NCBI GenBank assembly: GCA_903872345.1
Contig: CAIQKM010000155.1
Span: 1-53,007, forward strand
Length of the DNA: 53,007 bases
Source of the DNA: an uncultured Verrucomicrobia subdivision 3 bacterium
GTDB taxonomy: Bacteria; Verrucomicrobiota; Verrucomicrobiia; Limisphaerales; UBA11358
Direction: 5' to 3'
Of this stretch, positions 51,345-53,007 are shown in pieces; positions within the stretch are counted from its first letter, which is position 1; each line of letters begins with the position of its first letter. A model generated the notes under the pieces. The model had not been told where the DNA came from. It did not search any database and saw only the letters and a list, made by a program, of their open reading frames with translations. A program made the translations under genes and the position numbers.

Positions 51345-52838
51345 ATGAAAGCAGGCTGTAAGGCAATAATCCCTTGGGTTGGACATGGGTTGATGACGGG
51401 AATTTTCCTGTTTTCCGGTACCGCCATGGCTACTGACATCTTTCACAACCGGCCACCGAACCATGCGCAAAACCACCAAAAGGTGGCCGATGCCTACCGG
51501 TCGAACTTGGAGAGATATCGTAAGAACCCAAAGGTTCTGGTGTTACCGGGATTGCTGGCGGATTGTGAGCGGCAACGGGTGTTGGTGACCGTGGAAGCTA
51601 CTGGTCTCGGACCCGATTCCCCTTGCGAACACATGATGGTGGGCGAGGACAGCGAGCATGCCTACGAAGCCATCCTCATCTCCATGGCCCAACCGGGAGC
51701 AATTCAACAGGCGCTCGGGTTTATTGGCAAGGTGCCGGGCACATCCGTTCATCCCGCCGGCTTTCGCTACTGGCCCCGGGGTGAATCCATGGAATTAACC
51801 GTTACCGGCGAAACGGGTTCGCCAGTTCGGCTGGAAGACTTGGTGCTCGATCGTCGAACCGGCACCGGGTTGCCGCCGCAAGGTTTCCGGTTTGTCGGTT
51901 CAATCTGGGGCGCAAACCTTTATCATCACGGAAAAAAAGTGGTTGCAGCCGACATCGAACAACCGATGTCAATTGTCTCCCTTTTCAATACGGCCAATAC
52001 GGTTTTGGAAGTTCCCCGGCTGGTTGGTCAATCGGAAGCCTACCAAAACACCACGGTGAATCCGCAACACGCGCTACTGGCCGGGGCGTTACAAACCTTG
52101 GTGATTGAGCCGATGACCGGGGAAAATTTCAAAGGTGCCAAAGACCTGGTGTTAAAAGTAGACGCCAACCATTTTCAGTTTGGCGAACCCTTGACCGGAC
52201 TGGAGCGCCTGAAAAACCTGTCTTTCCAGTTGAAGGCCGGAGCCGTGGTGCTGAATGATTTACCGACGATCAGTTCGGTAATGGAAGCTTTGGGGCGGCT
52301 GGACCGGCACAAGAATGAGTATTATCTGACCCTCTCGTGGGGGGGCGACGTTGAACTGGGTGCCGCCCAAGCGCTGGCGACCCTGCTGGCCACCGTCGAT
52401 TGTGAGCGCGGGGTGAGGGTTGAACCTCCGCTGGGGGGACAGTTTTATTATCGGGCATTCACTCCAGACAGAGATGTTCTCGACCGGGAGACACGGCTGT
52501 ATAATCCTTTGGAAATGGTCATCATTGAAAACCGCGGGGCGATTGCGGGTAGGCTGGTCAACCCATCCGCGGAAGCCACCAATGAGGTTCGGAAACTGAA
52601 TCCAGAGCCGGGAGGTTGGGCGTTTGCTAATTCCCGTACACTCGTCAAAGCGCTCCACGCGGAAGCGAAGCTGGCAGTGAAATCTGGCCAGCGTCCCGGG
52701 CTACCGGTAATCTTGGTCCACGCTCCCGCCACGCTTAAATATGGTCAACTGGTCGCATTGCTAAAACCTGTGCTGGCTGATGACACAACAGTTTATATTT
52801 ATTTGAACGAACCCATGCCGCCAACGGCCAAGCAATGA
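51345..52838 (+). CDS. secreted protein of unknown function, YdjY-like N-terminal part
   Basis: A 497-residue protein with an export signal (LMTGIFLFSGTAMA). Residues about 60-150 resemble the YdjY domain of Planctomycetes/Verrucomicrobia: NPKVLVLPGLLADCERQRVL, then MMVGEDSEHAYEAILISMAQ, then ALGFIGKVPG and RYWPRGESM. The middle has no family I recognise. The final 40 residues (LPVILVHAPATLKYGQLVAL, VYIYLNEP) resemble the ExbD/TolR-type alpha-beta unit, but without the ExbD membrane helix. It follows the DUF6288 gene by 21 bp and ends the run. A CGCAAAATG immediately overlapping its ATG is a lone half-site and not a paired operator. Confidence 0.6.
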   Translation: MKAGCKAIIPWVGHGLMTGIFLFSGTAMATDIFHNRPPNHAQNHQKVADAYRSNLERYRKNPKVLVLPGLLADCERQRVLVTVEATGLGPDSPCEHMMVGEDSEHAYEAILISMAQPGAIQQALGFIGKVPGTSVHPAGFRYWPRGESMELTVTGETGSPVRLEDLVLDRRTGTGLPPQGFRFVGSIWGANLYHHGKKVVAADIEQPMSIVSLFNTANTVLEVPRLVGQSEAYQNTTVNPQHALLAGALQTLVIEPMTGENFKGAKDLVLKVDANHFQFGEPLTGLERLKNLSFQLKAGAVVLNDLPTISSVMEALGRLDRHKNEYYLTLSWGGDVELGAAQALATLLATVDCERGVRVEPPLGGQFYYRAFTPDRDVLDRETRLYNPLEMVIIENRGAIAGRLVNPSAEATNEVRKLNPEPGGWAFANSRTLVKALHAEAKLAVKSGQRPGLPVILVHAPATLKYGQLVALLKPVLADDTTVYIYLNEPMPPTAKQ

Positions 52839-53007
52839 ACTGACTTTCACCAATCAATCAAAATCACAGCCATCCCATAAGCCGGAAAATTTGACAAAAA
52901 GGGATCGAAACTCCAGCAAATATTGCGGCGGGAGGTAAAACCCGATTCAGACTTTTCCCCTGAATCCACGCCCATGCAGCCTGCGCCTTCGTCGCCGGGC
53001 GTGTCGG
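52839..53007. other. downstream end of window, nothing firm
   Basis: After the last stop no paired operator, terminator stem with T-run or complete gene is visible. An ATG at 52974 opens MQPAPSSPGVS to the window edge without a convincing ribosome-binding site. Confidence 0.4.

Noticed and set aside
51338..51346. CGCAAAATG at the start of the last gene as a fifth operator
   Set aside because: Only a single half-site; the position 22 bp upstream does not match, and it overlaps the start codon.

Overview
The window reads as a chromosomal segment of a free-living Verrucomicrobiota-like bacterium (Pedosphaera/Limisphaerales type), inferred from protein style and not from a marker gene. The signs are many secreted glycosidases and S1 sulfatases, a prepilin-like FTLIELLVV exoprotein, LamG/Ig-type surface proteins, two-component 'propeller' sensor remnants, DUF1080, DUF6288 and DUF1016 proteins, a Tat-exported Gfo/Idh/MocA oxidoreductase, and no SusC/SusD pair. 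No rRNA, tRNA or CRISPR array was found.

Left end (1-5450): a graveyard of gene pieces around one intact gene. In order: an IS3 transposase fragment, a possible GH127 tail, the C-terminus of a DrmD-like helicase, an intact YhcG/DUF1016 nuclease-like gene, a DISARM-type DrmMI methylase that has lost its catalytic NPPY motif and runs in frame into the start of a P-loop ATPase, and the tail of a GH2 enzyme. It looks like a collapsed DISARM-type defence island. The DUF1016 gene is preceded by four 25-bp palindromes at an exact 39-bp period, and carries two more palindromes of the same size and design inside its coding sequence.

Middle and right (5456-52838): a roughly 47-kb polysaccharide-utilisation region. 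The leftward operon holds a TIM-barrel isomerase-like protein, a GH36/GH27-like alpha-galactosidase with NPCBM, a GH3 and a PL8 lyase. A separate rightward gene encodes a tandem-domain alginate/glucuronan-lyase-like protein. A leftward pair encodes a XylR-type AraC regulator and a DUF1080 protein. Divergent from the regulator runs a catabolic operon (COG3618 lactonase, Zn-alcohol dehydrogenase, SSS symporter, aldo/keto reductase), followed by two sulfatases, a GH78, a Gfo/Idh/MocA oxidoreductase, a zincin-GH95 fusion and an L-serine dehydratase. Then come a pseudopilin-like protein, a GH43-CBM6, a large LamG/Ig surface protein, a second GH78, a third sulfatase, a DUF2341-LamG-acetylesterase, a PDZ-HEAT DUF6288 protein and a YdjY-like secreted protein.

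How it fits together (inference): the enzymes suit a sulfated, acetylated acidic heteropolysaccharide containing L-rhamnose, L-fucose or L-galactose, uronic acid and galactose/xylose-type residues. Sugars would enter through the SSS symporter. The aldo/keto reductase, lactonase and Zn-dehydrogenase match the three-step L-galactose to D-tagaturonate route; L-fucose is the main alternative. Four intergenic sites carry the same direct repeat, CGCAAAA(T/G)G twice with 22 bp between starts, the layout expected of an AraC/XylR operator. They lie before the leftward glycosidase/lyase operon, between the regulator and the catabolic operon, before the pseudopilin-GH43 unit, and before the LamG surface protein. 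This gives a candidate regulon visible in the window.
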